Assembly (NCBI GenBank): GCA_000403315.2
Contig: KE159636.1
Location: forward strand, 187,062-251,061
From: Lachnospiraceae bacterium A2
GTDB lineage: Bacteria; Bacillota; Clostridia; Lachnospirales; Lachnospiraceae
Direction of reading: 5' to 3'
Length of the DNA: 64,000 bases
A program made the position numbers and the translations under genes. This document shows, piece after piece, positions 56,220 to 64,000 of the stretch. The notes beneath the pieces were generated by a model, which saw only the letters and a list, made by a program, of their open reading frames with translations, was not told where the DNA came from and ran no database searches. Each line of letters opens with the position of its first letter. Position 1 is the first letter of the stretch.

Positions 56220-57161
56220 ATGGCAGAGAGTTTTGCATTGTCCGTACAGGTGGTAGTGCCATTGGTGGTATTTATGGGAGTTGGCAGCATCATCCGAAGG
56301 CGGGAATGGATGTCGCCTGGTTCTGTAAAGGAAATGAATGATGTGGTGTTTAAAGTCCTGCTGTCCACAATGGTCTTTTACAATATTTACCAGTCGGATT
56401 TGGCAGAGGACTTTGACTTAGGCTTGCTGCTCTATGCAGTGGCTGCGCTGTTTCTAAGCTTTGCCATACTGTGCTTGGCAGTTGGCAGGAAAGTCAGGGA
56501 CAGGGCAGTTGCCCCCGTTCTAATCCAGGGGATATACCGGAGCAATTTTGTGCTGTTTGGGCTGCAGGTGACAGCATCCATCTGTGGGGAAGGGCAGCTT
56601 GGCATGGCAACGGTTTTAATTTCGGTTATCATACCCCTGTTTAATGTGCTGGCAGTTATTTTATTTGAATGTTACCGGCAGCAGGGGGTACATGTAAAAC
56701 CGTTGCTGAAAGGCATCCTTACCAACCCCTTAATTATCGCGTCTGCTTTGGGATTGCTGTCTGTATGTTCCAGCATCCGCCTGGGAAATGTGCTGGAGGA
56801 TGCGCTGAACAGCATTTCGAGGATGGCAACGCCGATGTCGCTGATTTTGTTGGGGGCAACCATAACATTTGGCGGCGTAAAGAAGTATTGGAAATATACG
56901 GCGTTGTGTGCCATAGGAAGGCTGGTGGTTATCCCGGCTGTATTTTTGCCGGCAGCGGCCTTGCTTGGGATCCGGGGGCCGGGGCTGGTAGCTTTAATGG
57001 TGATGTTTGGTTCCCCCACAGCCGTTTCTTCTTTCCCCATGGCATCCCAGATGGGCGGAAATGCAGAACTGGCGGGGCAGATAGTGGCAGTGACTACGGT
57101 CTTTTCAACAGTAACTATTTTTTTCTGGACGTATGTCCTCAGCATTGGGGGCTTTATCTAA
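56220..57161 (+). CDS. AEC-family (auxin efflux carrier-like) transporter
   Basis: A 313-residue membrane protein with about ten hydrophobic segments and the family pattern (VVVPLVVFMGVGSIIRRREW, ILTNPLIIASALGLLS, GSPTAVSSFPMASQMGGN). AEC transporters move organic acids such as malate. It lies inside the glycan island, 16 bp after an epimerase and 12 bp before the GmhA-like gene, so it appears to be co-transcribed. A link to the sugar pathway is unclear. Confidence 0.88.
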   Translation: MAESFALSVQVVVPLVVFMGVGSIIRRREWMSPGSVKEMNDVVFKVLLSTMVFYNIYQSDLAEDFDLGLLLYAVAALFLSFAILCLAVGRKVRDRAVAPVLIQGIYRSNFVLFGLQVTASICGEGQLGMATVLISVIIPLFNVLAVILFECYRQQGVHVKPLLKGILTNPLIIASALGLLSVCSSIRLGNVLEDALNSISRMATPMSLILLGATITFGGVKKYWKYTALCAIGRLVVIPAVFLPAAALLGIRGPGLVALMVMFGSPTAVSSFPMASQMGGNAELAGQIVAVTTVFSTVTIFFWTYVLSIGGFI

Positions 57162-57173
57162 TGGTGGCAGAAA

Positions 57174-57842
57174 ATGGATGATATGTATGCAATAGAGGGA
57201 TTAATCCAGAATTATCCTCAGCTTGAGGGGAATAAGGGGCAGGTATTGGCGGCATTTGCTATGCTGTGCAAGTGCTATGCAGGAAAGAAGAAGCTTTTGC
57301 TGTGCGGGAATGGCGGAAGTGCGGCAGACTGTGAGCATATTGCCGGCGAGCTGATGAAGGAGTACCGGGTAAGGCGGAGGATTCCGCCGGAATTTGCTGA
57401 AAAGTTAAAACAGCATGGCGCAGGGGAGGAAATGCTGGAAAATATTGTAGGGGCGCTGCCTGCAATCTCCCTTGCTGGGCATGTCAGTTTCCAGACGGCT
57501 TTCTGCAACGACAATGATGCGGAATATGCATTTGCCCAGCAGCTCTATGCGCTGGGGGAAGCGGGGGACGTGCTCCTTGCAATTTCCACGTCGGGCAATT
57601 CTGGGAATGTCATCCATGCGGCAACTGTGGCGAAGGCAATGGGAATTGCTGTTATTGCCATGACAGGCAGCAGCGGAGGGGCGATCCGGAAATTAGCGGA
57701 TGTGCTGATAAATGTCCCGGCAGAGGAAACCGCCCGTGTGCAGGAACTGCATTTGCCCATATACCATGCACTGTGCGGGATGCTGGAAGATTATTTTTTC
57801 TCAAAGGCGAAAGAAAAACAGGAAAGGAAAGCAGCATTATGA
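57174..57842 (+). CDS. GmhA-like phosphoheptose isomerase (SIS domain)
   Basis: A 222-residue SIS-domain protein. Conserved parts are LLLCGNGGSAADCEHIAGEL (residues about 41-60), HVSFQTAFCNDNDAEYAFAQ, LLAISTSGNSGNVIHA and HLPIYHALCGMLED. It converts sedoheptulose 7-phosphate to D-glycero-D-manno-heptose 7-phosphate, the first step of heptose activation. Its stop overlaps the kinase start (ATGA). Starts at 57174 or 57183 are possible. Confidence 0.9.
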   Translation: MDDMYAIEGLIQNYPQLEGNKGQVLAAFAMLCKCYAGKKKLLLCGNGGSAADCEHIAGELMKEYRVRRRIPPEFAEKLKQHGAGEEMLENIVGALPAISLAGHVSFQTAFCNDNDAEYAFAQQLYALGEAGDVLLAISTSGNSGNVIHAATVAKAMGIAVIAMTGSSGGAIRKLADVLINVPAEETARVQELHLPIYHALCGMLEDYFFSKAKEKQERKAAL

Positions 57843-58897
57843 TTATTACGCGGACGCCCCTAAGGATTTCATTCTTTGGCGGCGGGACAGATTTACCAGA
57901 TTACTATAAAAAATTTGGGGGTGAGGTACTCTCCACGACAATTGATAAATACCTGTATCTTACCTGCCGCCGTATGCCGCCATTTTGGGAGTATGACAGC
58001 CGGTTTGTGTATGGTTCTAAGACGGAACTTGTAAGGGGAATAGATGAGATTGAGCATCCTTCCATCCGTGAAACACTGCGTTTCATGAATTTGGATTATG
58101 GCATAGATTTACATTATAACACAGATATCCCGGCACGTTCCGGGATAGGATCCAGTTCATCTTTTACGGTTGGGCTGCTTAATGCGCTCTATGGGCTGAA
58201 TGGGAAGATGGTTTCCAAGAAGGAGCTTGCGGCACAGGCAATACATATAGAACAGGATATGATCCAGGAAGCGGTAGGGTCGCAGGATCAGACAGCAGCA
58301 GCTTATGGCGGGCTGAACCACATTGTCTTTAAGGAAAACGGGGATATTGAAACATATCCAATGACGCTGCCCCCAGAGCGGATCAGGGCATTAAACAGCC
58401 ATTTGGTATTGGTGTTTACCGGATTCCAGAGGTTTGCAAAGAATATTGAGAAATGCAAGATACAGACGCTGGATGGGCATTATAAGGGCCTTGCAAAAAT
58501 GAAGGAATATGTAGGGCAGGCTATTGGGATCTTGGACAGCGATACGGATATCCGTGAATTTGGTGCGTTACTAAATGATACATGGAAGGAAAAGAGGGCG
58601 CTGTCAGAGAAAGTCAGTGACAGCCGGATTGACGGGATGTACCAAAAGGGAATAGAACATGGGGCAATAGGCGGAAAGCTCTTGGGTGCCGGTGGGGGCG
58701 GGTTCATGCTGTTTTTTGTAGAACCGGAGAAACAAAGGGAATTTGTCCGGGCATTTGCAGATTATGTGTGTGTGCCGTTCCAGTTTGAGGATGCTGGAAG
58801 CCAGGTCATTTATTATCGGCCAGATGCAAAAGTGGTTATGGATGGAAACATTAAGGAGGGTGCTGTAAATGGGTTTAATGCTGATTCGCCCAAATGA
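57839..58897 (+). CDS. HddA-like D-glycero-D-manno-heptose 7-phosphate kinase
   Basis: A 352-residue GHMP kinase. It has the start IITRTPLRISFFGGGTDLPD, the ATP loop IPARSGIGSSSSFTVGLLNAL (about 100-120) and GGKLLGAGGGGFMLFF near 280. HddA makes heptose 1,7-bisphosphate in the GDP-heptose route of S-layer and capsule glycans. The start overlaps the GmhA-like stop. The next gene overlaps its end by 29 bp. The phosphatase (GmhB) and guanylyltransferase (HddC) are not seen in this window. Confidence 0.92.
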   Translation: MIITRTPLRISFFGGGTDLPDYYKKFGGEVLSTTIDKYLYLTCRRMPPFWEYDSRFVYGSKTELVRGIDEIEHPSIRETLRFMNLDYGIDLHYNTDIPARSGIGSSSSFTVGLLNALYGLNGKMVSKKELAAQAIHIEQDMIQEAVGSQDQTAAAYGGLNHIVFKENGDIETYPMTLPPERIRALNSHLVLVFTGFQRFAKNIEKCKIQTLDGHYKGLAKMKEYVGQAIGILDSDTDIREFGALLNDTWKEKRALSEKVSDSRIDGMYQKGIEHGAIGGKLLGAGGGGFMLFFVEPEKQREFVRAFADYVCVPFQFEDAGSQVIYYRPDAKVVMDGNIKEGAVNGFNADSPK

Positions 58898-60350
58898 TAT
58901 GAAGGCAGTTTATGGTGATACATATAAATATGCAGCTTGTGAGCCTCCCTATTGGGCAGGGGTGATTGCTTCCTATGCAAGGGAGAGGGATGTTTCTGTT
59001 GAGATACTGGATGCAGAAGCATTGGACTGTTCACCGGAGGATGTGGCAAACCGTGTGATGGAACGGAAACCTTCCTTGGTCGGGGTATGTGTCACAGGGA
59101 ATAATTTATCGGCGTCGACACAGAAAATGAATGGGGCTGGTTTGGTATGCCAAGCAATCAAAAGAAAAGTGGGGCACATCCCAATTTTTATATGGGGGCT
59201 GCATCCATCAGCCTTGCCAGAACGGACAATGGAGGAAGAAAACATTGATTTCCTGATAAAAGGGGAGGGGCTGAAAGAAATTGTCCAGCTTTTTGAATAT
59301 GTAAAAAATGGGACAGGCAATTTGGAAGATATCAAAGGGCTCTATTACAGGGACAATGGAAAGGCTGTGGGGAACAGCCAGCTCAATTTAGAGGAAATTG
59401 GGAATATCCCTGCCCCGGCATGGGATTTGATGCCAATGGAACGTTACCTGCCCCATAACTGGCACTTGCTAGGGGAAGACAGCAGGGCAGCGAGAGGGAA
59501 GTATGCTGTTTTGGCAACATCTTTAGGCTGCCCTTATAATTGCAGCTTTTGTGCAATTGCATCCCAATTTGGCTCCAGGAAAGTCCGCTTTTTTGACATT
59601 GACCATATCATGGAGGAAATTGACGTCCTTGTGAACCAATACCATATCAAATACCTGAAAATATTGGATGAATGCTTTGTGCTGAATGAAAAATATGTAA
59701 GCGAGTTTTGCGACAGGCTGATTGAAAAGGATTATGGCTTGAATATTTGGGGATATGCCAGAATTGATACCGTAAATAAAGAATTACTGGAAAAGTTAAG
59801 GAAAGCCGGGATCCGCTGGCTTGCATTTGGGATAGAAAGCGGAAGCAAAAAATCCATGGACGGCGTTTCCAAAGGGCAGTATGACAATGAAAAAGTGAAG
59901 CATGTTGTGGAAATGGTAAAAAATGCAGGGATCTATGTGTTGGCAAACTTTATGTTTGGGCTGCCAGATGATGATTTAGAGGATATGCAGGCAACCTATG
60001 GGCTCTGCAGGGAAATCAACCCAGAATGGATAAACTTCTATGTCACAATGGCCTATCCGGGTTCGAAGACCTATGCAGAATATATGAAAAATGGGGAAAT
60101 ACTGCCGGATAATTGGATGGCGTATGCCCAATATAGTTATGAATGTACGCCAAAGGGATCTGAGCATTTATCCCCAGCCCAGGTACTGGAATACCGCGAC
60201 TGGGCATTTCACGCTTTTTTTGAAAATAATGAGAGATATTTTGGGAATATTGAGCAAAAATTTGGCAGGCAGGCTGTGGTTTCTATTCAGGAAAGTACAA
60301 AAGGCAGGCTGCGGCGGAAATTATTGGAGGATCCAAGGAGCAGAATATGA
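58869..60350 (+). CDS. B12-binding radical SAM protein
   Basis: A 493-residue protein. Residues about 1-135 look like a cobalamin-binding domain (LMLIRPNDMKAVYGD..., GVIASYARERDVSVEILDAE, IPIFIWGLHPSALPE). The radical SAM motif is CPYNCSFC (about 223-230), with ILDECFVLNEKYVSEF and FGIESGSKKSMDG after. Family members often methylate unactivated carbons or rearrange sugars. Its overlap with the heptose kinase suggests the substrate is part of the same sugar. Substrate unknown. Confidence 0.88.
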   Translation: MGLMLIRPNDMKAVYGDTYKYAACEPPYWAGVIASYARERDVSVEILDAEALDCSPEDVANRVMERKPSLVGVCVTGNNLSASTQKMNGAGLVCQAIKRKVGHIPIFIWGLHPSALPERTMEEENIDFLIKGEGLKEIVQLFEYVKNGTGNLEDIKGLYYRDNGKAVGNSQLNLEEIGNIPAPAWDLMPMERYLPHNWHLLGEDSRAARGKYAVLATSLGCPYNCSFCAIASQFGSRKVRFFDIDHIMEEIDVLVNQYHIKYLKILDECFVLNEKYVSEFCDRLIEKDYGLNIWGYARIDTVNKELLEKLRKAGIRWLAFGIESGSKKSMDGVSKGQYDNEKVKHVVEMVKNAGIYVLANFMFGLPDDDLEDMQATYGLCREINPEWINFYVTMAYPGSKTYAEYMKNGEILPDNWMAYAQYSYECTPKGSEHLSPAQVLEYRDWAFHAFFENNERYFGNIEQKFGRQAVVSIQESTKGRLRRKLLEDPRSRI

Positions 60351-61255
60351 AAGTCAGGGATGTTTTTTTTCATGAAATATACAAAAAAACGAAACATGGG
60401 GAAGATATTGTAATTGTGAGTTCTGATATTGGGGCGCCCAGCCTTGATGATTACCGCAGGGATTTCCCAAACCGTTTTATCAATGTAGGGATTGCCGAGC
60501 AGAACCTGCTTGCAGTGTCTTCCGGGCTTCAGTTGGCGGGGAAAAAGGTGGTTGCATATGCCTTAAACCCTTTCCCGGTGACCCGTGCGTTTGACCAGGT
60601 GCGTAACCTCATGGCATCTTTACAGATTCCCATAACAGTTACTGCGCTAAATGCAGGGACATGTTCTGCAGAGGCAGGGTATACCCACATGCCGATAGAA
60701 AACCTTTCTTTGATGCGTACTTTGAGAAACTTGCAAATTGTGAACCCTTCGGATGAAGCGATTGCAAGAAAACTGGCAGATGCAGTTGTGGAGGAACCTT
60801 ATCCGCGGTATGTGCAGTTTGATAAATATATTGAGGGGACATTATATGCGGCGGAGGATATTAATTTTAGGAAGGGTTTTATTACAAATGGAAAAGAAAG
60901 TACCATAGCTGTTGTTGCTTATGGGATTATGGCCCATCAATTAATGAAATTGGATCTTCCGGTGAAAGTAATTGACTGTTATAGCCTTCCTGTGCAGGAA
61001 GAAGAATTTATACAGGAGATAGAGGGATGCACCAAGATTGTAACGGTTGAAGACGGAGTGGCCGACGGAGGAATTGGCAGCATGGCTCTTGAGATTCTGA
61101 ATGACAGGGGCATACAAATTTCTGTGGTGCGCAAAGGGCTAAGGTTCCGGCAGGGCTATCCCAATATTTTTACAAACCGTGAATTGCTATGGCAAGAAGA
61201 AGGCTTGGACCTTTTGGGGCTGGAACAGGAAATTAGGAAATTGTGTGAGGGTTAA
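60347..61255 (+). CDS. Transketolase, C-terminal half (Pyr plus C-terminal domains)
   Basis: A 302-residue subunit carrying the pyrimidine-binding domain (NRFINVGIAEQNLLAVSSGL, with the catalytic Glu in IAEQN) and the C-terminal domain (VVAYGIMAHQL, KIVTVEDGVADGGIGSMALE). It overlaps the preceding gene by 4 bp and lies before, not after, the N-terminal subunit gene. An eight-T tract lies near the start (60363-60370). It may make sedoheptulose 7-phosphate for GmhA, or transfer a two-carbon unit to a sugar. Confidence 0.92.
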   Translation: MKVRDVFFHEIYKKTKHGEDIVIVSSDIGAPSLDDYRRDFPNRFINVGIAEQNLLAVSSGLQLAGKKVVAYALNPFPVTRAFDQVRNLMASLQIPITVTALNAGTCSAEAGYTHMPIENLSLMRTLRNLQIVNPSDEAIARKLADAVVEEPYPRYVQFDKYIEGTLYAAEDINFRKGFITNGKESTIAVVAYGIMAHQLMKLDLPVKVIDCYSLPVQEEEFIQEIEGCTKIVTVEDGVADGGIGSMALEILNDRGIQISVVRKGLRFRQGYPNIFTNRELLWQEEGLDLLGLEQEIRKLCEG

Positions 61256-61258
61256 GTT

Positions 61259-62077
61259 ATGGGACAGTCATATGGGCAATTATACCAAAAATCTTATGAA
61301 ATGCGGAAAAGATTTCTTGAAATATTTACAAAACTAGGATATGGGCATCTGACAACGGCATTTTCTGAAACAGAAATTTTAATTGCACTTTTGTCAGAAA
61401 CCATGAATTTCCATGCAGGAAATGTAAATGACAAGAACAGGGACAGGCTTGTGCTTAGCAAAGGGCATGGGGCAGGAATGCTGTTCCCAGTTTTTGAGGA
61501 CTTAGGAATCCTGTCTAAAGAGGAAATAGAGGAAATAATAAAGTGCGGCGGTGATTTCACAAAAACCAGAGAACTGTTTTACCCGGGATTTGAGTTTTAT
61601 GGAGGATCCCTGGGGATTGGGCTTGGCATGGCGGCAGGGCTTGCCATGGGGGCAAAACTGAACCGGGAAGACTGGATGGTATTCTGCCTGCTTGGGGATG
61701 CGGAATGTTATGAAGGGGCAATTTGGGAAGCTATGCTGTTTGCAGGGCATAACCGCCTGAACAATTTGGTTGTGGTGGTTGACCGCAATTACTTGGGCTG
61801 TTCCGATTTCACAGAAAATATGTGTGAACTGGAGCCATTTGAGGAAAAATGGAAAAGCTGCAATTGGGACACAAAGGCAGTAGACGGCCATTCCTATGAG
61901 GAATTATTGGGCGCATTGGAAGGGATCAGAAGCAGGAGGACATCCAAGCCTTTGTGCATAATTGCAGATACAGTGAAGGGAAAAGGGCTGGATTACCTTA
62001 GCAACAAGCCACTGATGCATGGGTTTATGCCAAAAGGGGAAGAAGTATGTGCTGCTTATGAAAACTTGAAAGGATAA
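61259..62077 (+). CDS. Transketolase, N-terminal half (ThDP/PP domain)
   Basis: A 272-residue subunit with the ThDP domain. Characteristic parts are GYGHLTTAFSETEILIALLS, DRLVLSKGHGAGMLFPVFED, SLGIGLGMAAGLAMGAKL, and the metal-binding LLGDAECYEGAIWEAM (about 141-156) with DRNYLGCSDF. It pairs with the product of 60347-61255. The gene order C then N is the reverse of the usual split transketolase. Confidence 0.92.
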   Translation: MGQSYGQLYQKSYEMRKRFLEIFTKLGYGHLTTAFSETEILIALLSETMNFHAGNVNDKNRDRLVLSKGHGAGMLFPVFEDLGILSKEEIEEIIKCGGDFTKTRELFYPGFEFYGGSLGIGLGMAAGLAMGAKLNREDWMVFCLLGDAECYEGAIWEAMLFAGHNRLNNLVVVVDRNYLGCSDFTENMCELEPFEEKWKSCNWDTKAVDGHSYEELLGALEGIRSRRTSKPLCIIADTVKGKGLDYLSNKPLMHGFMPKGEEVCAAYENLKG

Positions 62078-62083
62078 TTTGCC

Positions 62084-63037
62084 ATGGAGCTGGAAGCAAA
62101 AATATATGTTGCAGGGCACACAGGGCTGGTAGGCTCTGCAATTGTCAGGGAATTAGGGCGCCAGGGTTACAAGAACCTATGCCTTATTTCCCACCATGAA
62201 CTAGATTTAAGGGATCAGAGGGCAACGGAAGATTTTTTTAGGGAGGAAAAGCCAGAGTATGTTTTTATGGCAGCAGCCACAGTAGGCGGTGTCTTAATTA
62301 ATGATAGGCTGACAGGGCAGTTTTTATATGACAATCTGGCGATGTCCATGAACGTCATCCATGCCGCTTATAAATTTGGCGTGAAAAAATTATTATATAT
62401 GGGCAGCGGGTGTGTTTACCCAAGGATGGCAGAGCAGCCAGTCAAGGAAGAAGCTTTGCTGACAGGGGAATTTGAGAAGACCAATGAGGCTTATGCGGTT
62501 GCGAAGCTTTCAGGCCTGAAAATGTGCGAATATTATAATAAACAGTATGGGACAGATTTTATTTCCTGCATGCCCTGCAATGCCTATGGGCCGGGGGATA
62601 ATTTTGACTTGGAGTCCTCCCATGTAGTCCCTGCTTTGATCAGGAAAGCCCATAAGGCGAAAATGGAACATGCAGCTTTTGTTACAGTATGGGGGACAGG
62701 CAGGCCAATACGGGAATTTATTTACATAGATGATATTGCCAGTGCATGTGTATTTTTAATGTGCCATTATTCTGGGGATTCCTGTATCAATATAGGCACA
62801 GGGACAGAATTTACCATACAGGAACTGACGGAAATTGTGTGCAGGGAAGTCGGGTTCCATGGGGAGGTTAAGAATGATTTGGAAAAGCCAGACGGTGCGC
62901 CAAGGCGGATTTTGGATTCTTCCAAGTTATTTGCCATGGGGTGGAGGCCTTCTGTGGGATTTGCAGAGGGAATCCGGAGGACATATCAGGACTTTTTGGA
63001 GCAGGAAGGGAAATATACAGGAAAGAGGAATGGATGA
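62084..63037 (+). CDS. GDP-L-fucose synthase-like (WcaG/Fcl) reductase
   Basis: A 317-residue extended SDR close to GDP-fucose synthase: IYVAGHTGLVGSAIVRELGR, AAATVGGVLINDRLTGQFLY then YDNLAMSMNVIHAAYKFGV, LLYMGSGCVYPRMAEQPVKE and AYAVAKLSGLKMCEYY (YxxxK). In Campylobacter, relatives act on GDP-6-deoxy-4-keto-heptose, and the heptose genes upstream favour that here. It could also feed the GT11-like enzyme with GDP-fucose, although no GDP-mannose dehydratase (gmd) is seen. It overlaps the next gene by 4 bp. Confidence 0.9.
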   Translation: MELEAKIYVAGHTGLVGSAIVRELGRQGYKNLCLISHHELDLRDQRATEDFFREEKPEYVFMAAATVGGVLINDRLTGQFLYDNLAMSMNVIHAAYKFGVKKLLYMGSGCVYPRMAEQPVKEEALLTGEFEKTNEAYAVAKLSGLKMCEYYNKQYGTDFISCMPCNAYGPGDNFDLESSHVVPALIRKAHKAKMEHAAFVTVWGTGRPIREFIYIDDIASACVFLMCHYSGDSCINIGTGTEFTIQELTEIVCREVGFHGEVKNDLEKPDGAPRRILDSSKLFAMGWRPSVGFAEGIRRTYQDFLEQEGKYTGKRNG

Positions 63038-64000
63038 TGTTAAACATACCACTGATGAGCAACAATATTAATTCATCAGATATTGCTGCGCTGACAGAAT
63101 TTTTGCAGAAAAGCGACCGGTTTACCAATGGCCCCAAAGTACGGGAATTTGAAGAAGCCTGGTCTAAGTGGCTGGGTGTAAAATATTCGGTATTTGTAAA
63201 TTCCGGGTCGTCGGCCAATTACATGACTTTGGCAGGGATCAGGGAACGTTATGGTGCAGGTGAGGTACTCTTGTCGCCGATTGGGTGGGCGAGCGATATC
63301 GCGGCTGTAATTGCAGCAGGGATGGAACCTGTATTTATAGATGTGGATTTGAAGAATCTTTCAATGAAGGAAGAAGATGCCATCGCAAAGATGACAGGGC
63401 GCACAAAAGCTGTCCTGCTCACCCATGTGCTGGGCTATAATGGCATGGCGCAGAAAATTAGGGATATCTGTACAGACAGGGGGATTGTGCTGGTTGAGGA
63501 TGTCTGCGAATCCCATGGCGCTGTATTTCAGGGGAAAAAGCTAGGCAGCATTGGGGATGTTTCCAATTTTTCGTTTTATTATGCACACCATATGAGCACC
63601 ATTGAAGGCGGCATGGTCTGCACAGATGACGAGGAATTTTATAACTTGATGCGTATGTTCCGGAGCCATGGGATGCTGCGGGAATGTGATGATAAAGATT
63701 ATATCAGGGCTGTGGGTGAGGGGCATCCAGAACTGCACCCAGAGTTTATATTTACTGTGCCAGGGTATAACATGCGCAGCACCGAACTGAATGCAGTAAT
63801 TGGGCTGAACCAGTTAAAGCGGCTGGACAAGAATATAGAAGCAAGGCGGAGGAATTATCAGTTGTTTATTGAAAATCTGGATCCGGAAATCTATTATACG
63901 GATTTTGACGGGGTTGGGAACAGCAATTATGCATTTGTTGTGATGCTGCGGGAAGGAAACCAGGAGAGGTTTGGCAGGTTAACAGAATTGCTGAGGAAGG
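63034..64000 (+). CDS. ColD-like GDP-4-keto-sugar 3-dehydratase (DegT/AHBA fold), partial
   Basis: The gene runs off the right edge; about 322 codons are visible. It starts MMLNIPLMSNNINSSDIAAL, with GAAAGAGGAATGG upstream. The DegT/StrS aminotransferase fold is clear: FVNSGSSANYMTLAGIRERY, PIGWASDIAAVIAAGMEPVF and VEDVCESHGAVFQGKKLGSI. The usual catalytic Lys is replaced by His in YYAHHMSTIEGGMVC (residues about 186-200), the hallmark of ColD, which removes the C3 hydroxyl of GDP-4-keto-6-deoxymannose using PLP. With heptose genes upstream, the substrate may be a GDP-4-keto-heptose. Confidence 0.88.
   Translation, partial: MMLNIPLMSNNINSSDIAALTEFLQKSDRFTNGPKVREFEEAWSKWLGVKYSVFVNSGSSANYMTLAGIRERYGAGEVLLSPIGWASDIAAVIAAGMEPVFIDVDLKNLSMKEEDAIAKMTGRTKAVLLTHVLGYNGMAQKIRDICTDRGIVLVEDVCESHGAVFQGKKLGSIGDVSNFSFYYAHHMSTIEGGMVCTDDEEFYNLMRMFRSHGMLRECDDKDYIRAVGEGHPELHPEFIFTVPGYNMRSTELNAVIGLNQLKRLDKNIEARRRNYQLFIENLDPEIYYTDFDGVGNSNYAFVVMLREGNQERFGRLTELLRK

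Overview
The window is Clostridia-type DNA, most likely from a motile, strictly anaerobic Lachnospiraceae gut bacterium; the genus cannot be fixed from sequence alone. The reasons are strong AGGAGG ribosome sites, frequent GTG/TTG starts, [FeFe]-hydrogenase maturases HydE and HydG, a CwlD-like amidase, a CsrA-like protein beside flagellin, and a large flagellin-glycosylation island. I saw no rRNA, tRNA or CRISPR array, and no transposase gene. Several small non-autonomous inverted-repeat elements are present.

Layout. 1-8.6 kb is an accessory patchwork: the start of a BspA-type leucine-rich-repeat protein behind a structured leader with a terminator, a DUF234-type ATPase, an ABC-2 exporter with LytTR and DUF3021 partners, a ChbG/YdjC deacetylase, a NimA-like flavoprotein and a frameshifted PnuC vitamin transporter. 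8.8-13.2 kb carries a large secreted transglutaminase-like protein and a CwlD-like amidase. 13.4-16.4 kb is housekeeping (Sua5, LMW-phosphatase-like protein, Upp, dCMP deaminase). 16.5-23.8 kb is a complete F-type ATP synthase operon (two AtpI/AtpZ-type small proteins, then a, c, b, delta, alpha, gamma, beta, epsilon), whose c subunit has the Na+-binding residue set. 24.0-26.1 kb is a compact signalling cassette: an Asp/His-rich secreted repeat protein, an ECF sigma factor and an RsgI-like anti-sigma factor with a His-rich tail, behind a candidate ECF promoter. 26.1-28.2 kb is a BirA-controlled biotin locus (truncated bioY, bioB, bioD). 28.3-38.0 kb holds MazG, a 79-bp tandem repeat, an amidohydrolase, a DUF362 ferredoxin-like protein, a cell-surface nucleotidase, hydE, hydG and an unknown coiled-coil protein.

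38.4-64.0 kb is the motility/glycosylation island. It runs from a CsrA-like regulator and flagellin to a Maf-type glycosyltransferase, CMP-nonulosonate synthetase and a NeuB-SAF-cupin fusion. Next come large glycosyltransferases, an aldolase plus ThDP-enzyme pair, radical SAM enzymes and sugar epimerases. The last block is heptose-related: GmhA-like isomerase, HddA-like kinase, B12-radical SAM enzyme, split transketolase, GDP-fucose-synthase-like reductase and a ColD-like PLP dehydratase cut by the window end. Genes in the island are closely spaced or overlapping and all on the plus strand.

The leading candidates for undescribed biology are: (1) the ECF sigma/RsgI-like/His-rich repeat cassette, possibly a metal or envelope sensor; (2) the heptose block, which suggests an unusual deoxy- or branched heptose on flagellin; (3) the aldolase/ThDP pair and the unusual domain architectures (NeuB-cupin, radical SAM with an amino-terminal SPASM-like segment, a shared C-terminal domain); and (4) two structured 5' leaders upstream of the LRR gene and pnuC that I could not assign to a known class. 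All functional calls come from reading the sequence and from family knowledge; no database search was run.
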